Below are positions 35,704 to 45,055 of a stretch of DNA of 62,366 nt, in pieces. The stretch covers positions 125,299 through 187,664 of the forward strand of contig DKPO01000017.1 of NCBI GenBank assembly GCA_002471225.1, written 5' to 3'. Position 1 is the stretch's first letter. Each line of letters begins with the position of its first letter. The notes under the pieces were generated by a model, which saw nothing but the letters and a program-made list of their open reading frames with translations, did not search any database and was not told the DNA's origin. The translations under genes and the position numbers were made by a program. This DNA comes from Porphyromonadaceae bacterium UBA7332 (GTDB taxonomy: Bacteria; Bacteroidota; Bacteroidia; Bacteroidales; UBA7332).

Positions 35704-37581
35704 ATGAAAAGAACCATCAAAGGATTGAAAATCATTCTTATAACTCTATCGCTTTTCGCTATAGACTCTTATGGAGAGACGATAATTAAAAGCGGAGGTA
35801 GTTTTGTACCCGTAACTGATAGTTATAGACACGAGTTATTCAATGATATAATTAATTTGAATGAACAAAGCGTAGCAACTACTGCATGGATAGGGGAAAG
35901 AGTGAATTTTCAGATTTATTTATGGAATGGCCAGAATCCCTCGGATGTAAAAGTAAAAGCCCTTCCATTATGCAGTTTGGACGGGAATTCTATTTCATCA
36001 GATAATGTAAAGCTCGATTTTCTGAAATTTATCAAGATGAATAGACATGATGCTTATGTAAAGGATACGTCATTAGTGGAATTGGTACCGGAAATGCTCA
36101 ATGGAGATCTTCCGATTGTCATAGGAAAGAATAGGGTACAGCCACTGTGGATTGGAGTAAATATTCCTCAAGGCACAGAACCAGGTGATTATAAAGGAGC
36201 AGTATCTGTGAATATAGGAGCGGATAGCCTTTTATTCTTATATACAATCAAAGTTTTGAATTTAAAAATACCAGATGTGCAAGACTGGAATTTTAATTTG
36301 AATCTTTGGACTCATCCGCAAGCGGCAGCTCATTATTATTCTGATAGTAAATATGAAGGGCAGGATTCTGCATGCTGGCATAATAACCTGCCTTCCGGAT
36401 TTCTATGGTCTGATGAACATCTGGCCTTGTATCGTCCGACACTGGAAATGTTAAGAAATGCAGGCCTTAAGACCATAACAGTCAATTTAGTAAAAGATCC
36501 CTGGCGTAGCTCTTATAATTTAGAAAGTGAGCAGCACCAGACAAATTATCCCTATGATGAACTGATTCATTGGACACGAAAAAAGAATGGCCGATTTGCA
36601 TTTGATTTTAAAGACTTCGAAAGGTACGTCAATTACTGTATGTCTTTGGGCATAGATCGTAATATAGAGTGTTACTCAATGCTTCCGTGGATAAGTAATA
36701 CTTATTCAGCTGTGACTTGTTTTGACGAAGAAGCGGGAAAAGAAATTATCTATAAGTTCAAAGATTGGGCAGAGTACGATGAAGTGTGGAGCCAGTTTAT
36801 GAGTCAGTTTGTTCCTCTGCTGAATAAGAACGGATGGTTTGAAAAAACAAGAATTGGGGTAGATGAACGGGGCTTAAAGAATATTCCGCATGTATTGAAT
36901 GTATTAAAGCGATTTTCAAATAATGGTAAAATGTTAGGCGTGACTGCTGCCGCAAACCAAACACATAGTTTTGACGATGAATTATGTGTGATTTCGATGC
37001 ATGGTGGTACAAATCGTATCGTGAATGATAAATGGTCTGACAAAGAGTTTGCAGATTGGGCTTCTAACCGAAGAGATAAAGGTTTGCAGTCAACATGGTA
37101 TACATGTACAGGTACTTATCCCGGAAATTTCGGGAATTCGAGACCGGCAGAAAGTTTATTTATAGGCTGGTATACCGCAGCTATCGGAGCTGATGGATAT
37201 TTACGTTGGGCTGTTGATAGCTGGAATGATAATCCGACTGTTACGACCGATCATAAAGTATATGAGACAGGGGATACATTCCAGGTATATCCCGGAGATG
37301 TAAATGCAAGCAAGCCGTTTGCCCGATCGTCTGTACGCTTCGAGCTTTTGCGACAAGGTATAGTGGATTATGAGAAAATCCGGATGCTAAAACTACTCTA
37401 TCCTCAATCAGCAGAGGAATTGAATAATTTATTGGAGTCAATTAAAAGACCTTCTTTACCTCCAAGAATTAAGGGTAATTCATCATTAGTTTATGATCAA
37501 TCAACAATTAATGATTTTTCCGGAATAATGAACAATGCAACGAAAGAATTGAATAGAATTGCTGAAAAATACGCTAATTAA
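35704..37581 (+). CDS. GH123/DUF4091-type glycoside hydrolase
   Basis: This is a 625-residue protein with a signal peptide. An N-terminal beta-sandwich (about 25-190) is followed by a TIM-barrel-like DUF4091 domain. Asp387-Glu388 in IGVDERGLKN lie where GH123 beta-N-acetylgalactosaminidases have their catalytic Asp-Glu pair. WYTCTGTYPGNF and GADGYLRWAVDSWND also fit the family. GH123 enzymes cleave beta-GalNAc, for example in glycosphingolipids, by substrate-assisted catalysis. Substrate here is inferred from family membership only. The operon with the sialidase-like gene supports a role in host-type glycan breakdown. Confidence 0.8.
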   Translation: MKRTIKGLKIILITLSLFAIDSYGETIIKSGGSFVPVTDSYRHELFNDIINLNEQSVATTAWIGERVNFQIYLWNGQNPSDVKVKALPLCSLDGNSISSDNVKLDFLKFIKMNRHDAYVKDTSLVELVPEMLNGDLPIVIGKNRVQPLWIGVNIPQGTEPGDYKGAVSVNIGADSLLFLYTIKVLNLKIPDVQDWNFNLNLWTHPQAAAHYYSDSKYEGQDSACWHNNLPSGFLWSDEHLALYRPTLEMLRNAGLKTITVNLVKDPWRSSYNLESEQHQTNYPYDELIHWTRKKNGRFAFDFKDFERYVNYCMSLGIDRNIECYSMLPWISNTYSAVTCFDEEAGKEIIYKFKDWAEYDEVWSQFMSQFVPLLNKNGWFEKTRIGVDERGLKNIPHVLNVLKRFSNNGKMLGVTAAANQTHSFDDELCVISMHGGTNRIVNDKWSDKEFADWASNRRDKGLQSTWYTCTGTYPGNFGNSRPAESLFIGWYTAAIGADGYLRWAVDSWNDNPTVTTDHKVYETGDTFQVYPGDVNASKPFARSSVRFELLRQGIVDYEKIRMLKLLYPQSAEELNNLLESIKRPSLPPRIKGNSSLVYDQSTINDFSGIMNNATKELNRIAEKYAN

Positions 37582-37590
37582 TGATGATAT

Positions 37591-37636
37591 AAAGAGTCCC
37601 GGAACACGGCAAAAGTGCTTTGTTCCGGGACTCTTT
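37591..37636. terminator. Bidirectional terminator
   Basis: A perfect 16-bp stem (37591-37606 with 37621-37636, GAGTCCCGGAACA core) and a 14-nt loop are shared by the convergent GH123-like and comF genes. Confidence 0.92.
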
Positions 37637-37650
37637 TATTCTATTTACAA

Positions 37651-38424
37651 TTAGTGTATGCGAGCCATTGCGAGGGTTAATATTGAAACCTTTACATTAG
37701 GAGCTTTCATCAGTTCCTGAGCGCAAGCTACTATTGTCGAACCCGTAGTAAGAACATCGTCAATTAAAAGAATGTGTTTATTAGCTATTGTATCAGGATC
37801 GGTCAATTGGAAAATATCTTGTACATTATCCCAACGTTCATCTCTGTTAAGTAATGTTTGCGTCGGATTGTAGATTGCACGTTTAATGATTCTGTTATCA
37901 ACATATACTCCGATTGATTTGGAAACACCATTGGCTAATATCTGACTTTGATTATATCCTCTCCGATGTATACGCTTGGGATGTAAGGGGACGGGGATAA
38001 TTATGTCAATACCTTCGAAGAAAGTACTTCTGTCTTTTATCTGATTCGCCATGAAAACGCCCATATATAAGGCTAATTTTCTATTGTTAAAATACTTGAT
38101 CCGATGTATCAGATGTCTGACACCTTCGTGATGGAAATAATATAATGCCGTCGCCCGTTCTATAGGAAATCTTCCCCAGAATCGTTTTTCCAGTTCAGTT
38201 TGTTCCTTGCAATCAAATCTGGTTTGCGGAAACTCAGCTAAGCAATGACAGCATATAAATAACTCTTTACGTACAAGAGCTCTGCCACAACTGCAGCAGC
38301 CTCTGGGAATAATAATGTCAAGGAAAGCTCTGAATGAAGCCTCAATCTCTCCAACTACATAAATAATAAAATCAAACATGGTTAATAAAAGAATATAGTG
38401 TAAAGTCTGTTTCTCAATTATCAT
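37651..38424 (-). CDS. ComF-family phosphoribosyltransferase-like protein
   Basis: This is a 257-residue protein. The N-terminal zinc ribbon is CCSCGRAL...CCHCLAEFP, and the phosphoribosyltransferase motif is HILLIDDVLTTGST. ComF proteins aid DNA uptake in competent bacteria, but the family is widespread in species not known to be competent, and its substrate is unclear. A second Met at 38379 (MFDFIIYVVGEI) may be the true start. It is the last gene of the prmC-recX-comF operon. Confidence 0.88.
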   Translation of the reverse strand: MIIEKQTLHYILLLTMFDFIIYVVGEIEASFRAFLDIIIPRGCCSCGRALVRKELFICCHCLAEFPQTRFDCKEQTELEKRFWGRFPIERATALYYFHHEGVRHLIHRIKYFNNRKLALYMGVFMANQIKDRSTFFEGIDIIIPVPLHPKRIHRRGYNQSQILANGVSKSIGVYVDNRIIKRAIYNPTQTLLNRDERWDNVQDIFQLTDPDTIANKHILLIDDVLTTGSTIVACAQELMKAPNVKVSILTLAMARIH

Positions 38425-38453
38425 ATTAGATAAGTAAACAACAGATGTTTTAT

Positions 38454-38924
38454 TTAAAAATCGGTTTCTTCCAGGTTCAACGCTTTGAGCGCTTTTTGTA
38501 TTAGAGATGAATCAAAACCTCTGCCCGCTGCAAAACGGAATAATTTGGCTTTTTCATCATAACTGTCTTTTGCTTTAATGGTTTTTTGTTTTTGTCGGAG
38601 TAAATCAATCAATATTACAATGCTTTCATCAGATTCAAATTCAGTGAATATTTCCTGATAGGCCGATCGGGGAATTCCTTTCATACCCAGCATATATTCG
38701 ATCTTTTTTCTTCCCCATTTATTCAGGTTCATTTTATCTCTGATGTAACCTCTTGCATATCGTTCGTCATCCAAAAAACGTTCCTTATAAAGGTACTCTT
38801 TTATAGAGTGAATATCATTGTTATTGACTTCCCATTTCTGAAGTTTCTTTTCTATATCCTGCCAACATTGTTCAGAGGAAGCACATAAAGAAGCTACTTT
38901 TTGTAAAGCCTGTTTATAATCCAT
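38454..38924 (-). CDS. recX: RecX-family regulatory protein
   Basis: This is a 156-residue, mostly helical protein with the three tandem three-helix repeats of RecX; LDDERYARGYIRDKMNLNKWGRKKIEYML is the conserved centre. RecX limits RecA filament growth. No recA is nearby. It starts 6 bases after prmC. Confidence 0.88.
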   Translation of the reverse strand: MDYKQALQKVASLCASSEQCWQDIEKKLQKWEVNNNDIHSIKEYLYKERFLDDERYARGYIRDKMNLNKWGRKKIEYMLGMKGIPRSAYQEIFTEFESDESIVILIDLLRQKQKTIKAKDSYDEKAKLFRFAAGRGFDSSLIQKALKALNLEETDF

Positions 38925-38930
38925 ATAATA

Positions 38931-39773
38931 TTAATGATTAAGTTCTCCGGATACGATTCGGTCACGTCCGTATAAATCTTTAATTAATCTCACATTTGAA
39001 TATCCCAGATCTTTTAACAGGCAAGCTGTTTCTTCTCCTAAGAGACTATTGATCTCGAAGTATAATTTTCCTGGTTTATTGAGCTTTTCTAATCCGAGTT
39101 CTGCAATTCGTCTGTAAAATAACAGAGGATCTTCATCGGAAACGAATAAAGCAGTGTGGGGCTCAAACTCTAATACATTGGAATGCATGGTTAGTTTTTC
39201 GGAATCCATTACATATGGGGGATTACTAACGATGATATCAACTTTCTCAGACGAATGGGTATCCGGAGCCAAAACATCCTGATGCACAAAATTTATTTTA
39301 GCATTAAGTTTATTGCTATTTGAAATGGCAATTTCTAATGCATCCGTTGATATATCCCATCCTGATACGTTGCTTTGTGGCATTTCCAGTTTTAAAGTAA
39401 TGGCAATACAACCACTACCTGTACCAATATCTAAGATTTGTATATTCGCAGGATTTTCATTTATGATTAACTCGACAAGTTCTTCAGTTTCGGAACGAGG
39501 AATCAATACTCCCGGAGCGACTCTGAACTTGCGACCAAAGAACTCCTCTTCTCCAAGAATATACTGAATGGGTTCATTGTTTTTTAAACGGATAATAATT
39601 CGTTCTAAAGCTTCTCGTTCTTCAGCCGAGAATATTCTATCTTTGTTCAAAATTAGTTGAACGCGATCTATATTAAACAGGGTACGGAGAATACGTAAAG
39701 TAATAGCATCTGTTTCGTTTTCGGGATAGATGTCTCCTAGCTCAGTTTTTATATGTTTCATGAATGTTTGCAT
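38931..39773 (-). CDS. prmC: Peptide chain release factor N5-glutamine methyltransferase
   Basis: This is a 280-residue SAM-dependent enzyme that methylates the GGQ glutamine of RF1 and RF2. Motif I is ILDIGTGSGCIAI and the glutamine-binding motif is VSNPPYVM. A TATATTTG box on the minus strand at 39786-39779 would place the transcript start almost at the annotated ATG, so the second Met (MKHIKTELG, at 39761) is a better start. It heads the operon with recX and comF. Confidence 0.92.
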   Translation of the reverse strand: MQTFMKHIKTELGDIYPENETDAITLRILRTLFNIDRVQLILNKDRIFSAEEREALERIIIRLKNNEPIQYILGEEEFFGRKFRVAPGVLIPRSETEELVELIINENPANIQILDIGTGSGCIAITLKLEMPQSNVSGWDISTDALEIAISNSNKLNAKINFVHQDVLAPDTHSSEKVDIIVSNPPYVMDSEKLTMHSNVLEFEPHTALFVSDEDPLLFYRRIAELGLEKLNKPGKLYFEINSLLGEETACLLKDLGYSNVRLIKDLYGRDRIVSGELNH

Positions 39774-39848
39774 AGATACAAATATATACTTATTTGTTCT
39801 ATTTTATGGTATACTAATGGTATAAACACGTTTTAGTAAGAGATAATA

Positions 39849-40928
39849 ATGGAAGATATTAAAGATAAACAATATATGGAGCGATGTCTCCAATTAGCGC
39901 GGATGGCAAAACGTACAGCTCGTCCTAATCCGATGGTAGGGGCTGTTGTTGTTTGTGATGGTAAAATAATAGGAGAAGGGTATCATAGGAAATGTGGTGA
40001 GCCACATGCCGAAGTAAATGCCATTCGTTCGGTTCGGGATAAAAGCTTATTGAAAAAATCGACAATTTATGTATCTCTTGAACCTTGTTCTCACTACGGA
40101 AAAACGCCTCCATGCTCTGAGTTGATTATTCAATCAGGTATTCCTCGTGTCGTTGTTGGCTCTTTAGATCCTTTCCCTCAGGTTTCAGGCCGAGGAGTAA
40201 GAATGCTCAGAGAAGCAGGTGTTGATGTAAAAGTGGGTGTGTTAGAAAAAGAGTGTATCGAACTGAATCGTTTTTTTATGCACTTTCAGCAAGAAAAACT
40301 TCCTTATGTTGTTTTGAAATGGGCTCAAAGCAGAGATACTTATATTGATGTACATCGCGAAGAGTTCGAAAACGCAGCATCTATTTCAAATTCTCTGACA
40401 CAAACGCGTGTGCATAAATTGAGATCCGAAGTTCAGGCTATTCTCGTAGGGACAGAAACAGCGTTGAAAGATAATCCGTCTTTATCCGTAAGATATTGGG
40501 CCGGTACAGATCCTGTCAGAGTCGTCTTAGACAGACATGGACGTTTGCCTCAAAATCTGAAGTTGTTTGATAATACTATTCAAACAATAGTTTTTACAGA
40601 AAATAAAGAAGCCCTTTTGCCTCGTTTTCTGAATAAAGAGAAAATAGAAGTCAAACAAATTGCTTTTGATGATACATTATTAAAGCAATTACTGGTAGAG
40701 TTAGGCAAATTATCCATTCAATCTTTGCTTGTCGAAGGGGGAGCTCAGCTACTGCAATCTTTTATTGATCAGAATTTGTGGGATTATGCTCAAATCGAGA
40801 CCGGAGATTTGATTTTAAAAGATGGGGTAAAGGCTCCGGTTTTAAAAAATGCATTTCTGATTGATACTGTTTTTTATCAAAATAATCAGATTTCTTATTT
40901 TAAACCGAATGTATGTTGCGATTTATAG
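39849..40928 (+). CDS. ribD: Bifunctional riboflavin biosynthesis deaminase/reductase
   Basis: This is a 359-residue protein. The N-terminal deaminase domain has the zinc site His53-Ala-Glu55 and PCSHYGKTPPC. The C-terminal reductase domain starts near residue 150 (LPYVVLKWAQSRD) and includes LLVEGGAQLLQSFI. It carries out the second and third steps of the GTP branch of riboflavin synthesis. I see no FMN riboswitch in the 75-base gap before it. Confidence 0.93.
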   Translation: MEDIKDKQYMERCLQLARMAKRTARPNPMVGAVVVCDGKIIGEGYHRKCGEPHAEVNAIRSVRDKSLLKKSTIYVSLEPCSHYGKTPPCSELIIQSGIPRVVVGSLDPFPQVSGRGVRMLREAGVDVKVGVLEKECIELNRFFMHFQQEKLPYVVLKWAQSRDTYIDVHREEFENAASISNSLTQTRVHKLRSEVQAILVGTETALKDNPSLSVRYWAGTDPVRVVLDRHGRLPQNLKLFDNTIQTIVFTENKEALLPRFLNKEKIEVKQIAFDDTLLKQLLVELGKLSIQSLLVEGGAQLLQSFIDQNLWDYAQIETGDLILKDGVKAPVLKNAFLIDTVFYQNNQISYFKPNVCCDL

Positions 40929-41006
40929 GAATAAACGATATGATATTCTCTATTTCTAAATCTTTTTTGTTTCTTTGCATTTGTATAATAGAATAGCGAT
41001 GATTAT

Positions 41007-41735
41007 ATGAATTTGATTATAGATCAAGGTAATTCTTTTGCTAAGATTGCGGTTTTCGATAATGATTGCCTGATCAGTATAATTCAGGCAGAAGAACTTC
41101 AGGAGTCTTTGCTAGAGACTCTTCTGCATCAATATTCTATAAAAAGAGGAATATTGTCAAGCGTTAAAGATATTGATGAAAGATTAGTGGAGTATCTGCA
41201 TAGCAAAATCTCTGATTTCAGTGTTTTGTCACATGAAACTTCATTGCCTTTTGAAATAGCTTATAAAACACCTGCAACATTAGGTCGGGATCGTATAGCA
41301 GCAATCGCCGGGGCCTTTTCAATTCATCCGAACAGAAATTGTCTGGTGATTGATGCAGGAACTGCCGTAACGTATGATTTTATAAATGATAAAGGTGTTT
41401 ACGTTGGTGGTAATATTGCTCCCGGAATTGATTTGAGATTCAGATCTTTACATCAGTTTACCGGTAAGCTGCCGTTAGTTTCGGGAGAAGGGGATGTCCC
41501 GTTCCTGGGTTATGATACTCAAACGGCTATACGTTCAGGTATTATTAGGGGGTTAACCTACGAAATAGAGGGTTATATATCTGAAATTCAAGATTCATAT
41601 CCTGACCTTTTGATTTTTTTAACCGGAGGATCAGGCAAATATTTTGAAGATCGGCTAAAATACCCCATATTTGCAGATAATAACATTGTCCTTAAGGGAT
41701 TAAACAGTATAATTGAATATAATGCGAAACTTTAA
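41007..41735 (+). CDS. coaX: Type III pantothenate kinase
   Basis: This is a 242-residue ASKHA-fold enzyme that starts coenzyme A synthesis. Motifs: NLIIDQGNSFAKIAVFD at the start, LGRDRIAAIAGA and LVIDAGTAVTYDFI. It heads a plus-strand block in which the following outer-membrane gene overlaps its end by 14 bases. Confidence 0.94.
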   Translation: MNLIIDQGNSFAKIAVFDNDCLISIIQAEELQESLLETLLHQYSIKRGILSSVKDIDERLVEYLHSKISDFSVLSHETSLPFEIAYKTPATLGRDRIAAIAGAFSIHPNRNCLVIDAGTAVTYDFINDKGVYVGGNIAPGIDLRFRSLHQFTGKLPLVSGEGDVPFLGYDTQTAIRSGIIRGLTYEIEGYISEIQDSYPDLLIFLTGGSGKYFEDRLKYPIFADNNIVLKGLNSIIEYNAKL

Positions 41736-43026
41736 AAAAGTACTCGGTCTCGCAATTGCGATTCTATCAGGAGTTTCTGTTTTTGCACAACAGACTACTT
41801 TGTCACCTTATACTCGCTATGGCTATGGAAATCTTTATGAAAATTCATTTGGACCCAGTAGTGCTATGGGAGGCGTAACCTATGGTATAAGAACTAAAAC
41901 ACAGATCAATCCGGGTAACCCGGCAAGTTACTCCATAACGGACTCAACGACGTTTTTGTTTGATATGGGCGTATTCTTACAAGCGGGTTCTTTTTATCAG
42001 GGCGCATCAAAAAATCCAAACGGAGAATTGACTCCGGCTTCAAGAGAACACAAGATTACTGGTAATTTTGAATATGCTGCAATGCAATTCCCTATTATGA
42101 AAAATATGGGTGCAAGTGTCGGTATTATGCCTTTCTCTTCTGTTGGCTACCGTTATGGAAACAGACAAGACATCGTAGGAGGTGTGGATAATATCTATGA
42201 AGGATCCGGAGGATTAAGCCAGGTATATGCAGGTTTGGCATACAAATTCTTTGATCGTGTTTCCGTAGGGGCAAATTTTGCTTATTTGTTCGGAAATATT
42301 ACCCATATGGGTGGTTCGTATTTCCTGGACCCACAGATATACGATTCATATATTTCGAAAAACTTAAATTTAAAAGGATTTAAAACTGATATTGGTGTTC
42401 AATATATTCAACCAATCGGTAAGAAAGATCGTTTAATAATAGGTGCTGTTTTCTCACCGAAAGTATCACCTCGAACTCGTTTGGAAGAATATCGTACAAT
42501 CGTTGGAACAAGCAATTCTTCATCTAAGATTGATACGATAAATATTGATCCGGCAACGAATCATTTTTCGATTCCGCAGTCTTTTGGTATTGGTGCTTCT
42601 TATCAGATTGCTGACAAATGGTTATTAGCAGCTGATTATAGCTATCAAAACTGGAAAGATGCAAAATATTATAATACGACAGATACATTAAATATTCGTC
42701 AAAAAATATCTTTGGGCGCTGAATATACACCGGATATTACGAGCCGTTCGTTCTTTAAAAGAACAAAATACCGTGTCGGAGCGCATCTTTCTGATTCTTA
42801 TCTGAAGATGAACGATACAGGTTTACGCGAATACGGATTAAGCTTAGGATTAGGATTCCCGATTACATCTCCTTACGGAATGACAGTAGGTTCAATGGTG
42901 AATATTTCCTTTGAATATATTAATTCCCGACCGAAAGTTGGAAGTTTAATAAAAGAAGACTACTTTCGGGTAACACTGAATATGACATTTAATGAACTTT
43001 GGTTCTTTAAACGAAAATTGGATTAA
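41722..43026 (+). CDS. Outer-membrane beta-barrel protein of unknown function
   Basis: This is a 434-residue protein from the ATG at 41722, which overlaps the end of coaX by 14 bases; a TTG at 41713 is less likely. The signal peptide ends near VSVFAQ. The mature part begins TLSPYTRYGYGNLYENSFG, a motif common to FadL/PorV-like barrels of Bacteroidota, and continues with alternating strands ending in an aromatic-rich final strand. It may be a transporter or assembly partner; the sequence gives no substrate. Confidence 0.8.
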   Translation: MRNFKKVLGLAIAILSGVSVFAQQTTLSPYTRYGYGNLYENSFGPSSAMGGVTYGIRTKTQINPGNPASYSITDSTTFLFDMGVFLQAGSFYQGASKNPNGELTPASREHKITGNFEYAAMQFPIMKNMGASVGIMPFSSVGYRYGNRQDIVGGVDNIYEGSGGLSQVYAGLAYKFFDRVSVGANFAYLFGNITHMGGSYFLDPQIYDSYISKNLNLKGFKTDIGVQYIQPIGKKDRLIIGAVFSPKVSPRTRLEEYRTIVGTSNSSSKIDTINIDPATNHFSIPQSFGIGASYQIADKWLLAADYSYQNWKDAKYYNTTDTLNIRQKISLGAEYTPDITSRSFFKRTKYRVGAHLSDSYLKMNDTGLREYGLSLGLGFPITSPYGMTVGSMVNISFEYINSRPKVGSLIKEDYFRVTLNMTFNELWFFKRKLD

Positions 43027-43056
43027 TAACATAACAAATAATAAACTCACACTACA

Positions 43057-44394
43057 ATGAAAAAGCTTATAATTGTTGCTGCTGCCTTTATCTTAGGTAT
43101 TGGTAATATGTCAGCTCAAAAAGGAGTTGAAGATGGCTCAAAGTATGGTCATGGCGAGGATAGTATTCGTTGTATCACGAATCTGAGCTTGTACCAACCC
43201 TATGCAAAAAGCAAAAATTACAAAGATGCTTACGAGTTTTGGAAATTAGCTTATGATGAATGTCCGGCTTCATCTCGTGACCTTTACCTATATGGTGCAC
43301 GTATTATCGGATGGCAAATTCAGCAAGCTAAAGATGCCGCAACTCAACAAAAGAAATTAGATGAGTTAATGGCTGTATACGATCAGCGTATTAAATATTT
43401 TGGAGATGATCCGAAATATCCGAAAGCGTGGGTTTTAGGCCGTAAAGGATTGGATTATGTTACATATTCAGTTAATGATCAGGTGAAAGCTCCTGCTTAT
43501 CCTTGGTTGAAAGAATCAGTAACAGAATTGTGTGATAATTCAGAAGTAGGTGTTTTGCAATTCTTTGTAAATGTATCTTACCTGATGTTCAAAAATGATC
43601 CTGCACATCGCGATAATTATATTCAGGACGTAATGAATACTACAAAATGTCTTGATGCTAAAATTGACGCGGGTGATCAAACAGCAGAACAAGCGAAAAA
43701 ATCAATTGAAGGAATGTTTGCTGCAAGTGGTGCAGCTGACTGCGAAACATTGCAACGTATTTATGCTGATAAAGTAGAGCAAAACAAAGATAATCTTGAA
43801 GCATTACAAGAAGCGTTGACTCTTATGCGTAAAGTTGGATGTCAGGATATCGATGCTTATTTTGCTGCATCAAATTATGCACACAAAATTGCACCTACAT
43901 CAGAATCTGCTGCAGGTTTAGCTCAACAAGCATTGAAAGATAAAAACTACAATCAAGCGATCAAATATTTGGATGAAGCTATCGGAATGGAATCTGATAA
44001 CGAAACAAAAGGAGATTATTATTTCGCTGCTGCAGCAATTCTTTCAGAGCTTAACCAATTCAGCAAAGCTCGTCAATATGCATTGCAATCAGCTGAATTG
44101 AAACCAGGTTTTGGTAAGCCTTATCTTTTGATTGCAACTATGTATGCTAAATCAGCTCCTTCTATCTATCCTGATGATAGAGTGTTGCAACAAGTTGTTT
44201 ATTATGCAGCTGTTGATAAATTGGAGAAAGCTCGTCAGGTTGATCCAAGTTTAGCAAATGATGTAAACAAAGCTATCGGTAGTTATCGTGCTCAGTTCCC
44301 TCGTAATGAAGATATCTTCATGCATGGTGATCTTGAAAAAGGTAAACCATTTACTGTAGGTGGATGGATCCAGGAAAGAACAACAATCAGATAA
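43057..44394 (+). CDS. Exported TPR-repeat protein
   Basis: This is a 445-residue protein with a signal peptide ending near NMSAQ. Helical repeats run through the whole length; the clearest TPR pair is about residues 290-365 (AAGLAQQALKDKNYNQAIKYLDEAI and FYFAAAAIL-like YYFAAAAILSELNQFSKARQYA). A conserved segment INLSLYQPY-like (here TNLSLYQPYAK) starts the mature part. It is likely periplasmic and may scaffold envelope assembly with its neighbours. Function not proven. Confidence 0.82.
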   Translation: MKKLIIVAAAFILGIGNMSAQKGVEDGSKYGHGEDSIRCITNLSLYQPYAKSKNYKDAYEFWKLAYDECPASSRDLYLYGARIIGWQIQQAKDAATQQKKLDELMAVYDQRIKYFGDDPKYPKAWVLGRKGLDYVTYSVNDQVKAPAYPWLKESVTELCDNSEVGVLQFFVNVSYLMFKNDPAHRDNYIQDVMNTTKCLDAKIDAGDQTAEQAKKSIEGMFAASGAADCETLQRIYADKVEQNKDNLEALQEALTLMRKVGCQDIDAYFAASNYAHKIAPTSESAAGLAQQALKDKNYNQAIKYLDEAIGMESDNETKGDYYFAAAAILSELNQFSKARQYALQSAELKPGFGKPYLLIATMYAKSAPSIYPDDRVLQQVVYYAAVDKLEKARQVDPSLANDVNKAIGSYRAQFPRNEDIFMHGDLEKGKPFTVGGWIQERTTIR

Positions 44395-44397
44395 TTT

Positions 44398-45054
44398 ATG
44401 GAAGAATCTTTTCATAAGAATCAAAGATCATATTTTATAAGCATAGCAGTTGCAACTTTTGCAACTGTTATGCTTGTTTTCTTTTCAAGCTGTTCAGAAA
44501 AAAAAGCGCAGGGATTAGACCCTGTGAACACGTCATTGGTTCCCACTATCCAAACCGAAGATGTTGTATCTTTAATATCAGATTCCGGGATTACACGCTA
44601 TAAGTTTCAGGCAAAGGAGTGGCTGATGTTCAGTAAAGCTCAGAGTCCGTACTGGCACTTTCCAAAAGGGATCTATGTAGAGAAGTTTGATTCTGTTTTT
44701 GATGTTGATGCAAGTATCGAAGCTGATACGGCCTATTTCTGGGAACAAAAGAAACTTTGGGAGCTGAAAGGAAATGTCAAAATACAGAATATTCAGAATG
44801 AACGTTTCGAAACCCAACTGTTATTCTGGGACCAAAATGCTCAAAAAATCTACTCGGATAGTGCAATTCGGATAGAAAGAGCAGGAGGAAACGTCATTTA
44901 CGGAAAAGGATTTGTTTCTAATGAACAAATGACTAAATGGGACATTCTGCAAACCAGTGCAGATCTTTATATAAAAGAAGACAGTACGAAAACAGATTCG
45001 ACTAAAATAAAAACGGACTCAATACCTAAAACGACCCATAAAATAAAAGAGTAA
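44398..45054 (+). CDS. lptC: LPS export protein LptC (lipoprotein form)
   Basis: This is a 218-residue protein with a single N-terminal membrane segment ending in a lipobox (FFSSC, Cys32), as in other Bacteroidota. The beta-jellyroll LptC/OstA-like domain follows (ARYKFQAKEWLMF-type strand, here TRYKFQAKEWLMF; ELKGNVKIQNIQNERFETQLLFWDQ). It links the inner-membrane LPS transporter to LptA. It starts 3 bases after the TPR gene and ends 1 base before the CNNM gene. Confidence 0.88.
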   Translation: MEESFHKNQRSYFISIAVATFATVMLVFFSSCSEKKAQGLDPVNTSLVPTIQTEDVVSLISDSGITRYKFQAKEWLMFSKAQSPYWHFPKGIYVEKFDSVFDVDASIEADTAYFWEQKKLWELKGNVKIQNIQNERFETQLLFWDQNAQKIYSDSAIRIERAGGNVIYGKGFVSNEQMTKWDILQTSADLYIKEDSTKTDSTKIKTDSIPKTTHKIKE

Positions 45055-45055
45055 T

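Noticed and set aside
39774..39848. FMN riboswitch before ribD
   Set aside because: The gap is only 75 bases and lacks the conserved RFN element.
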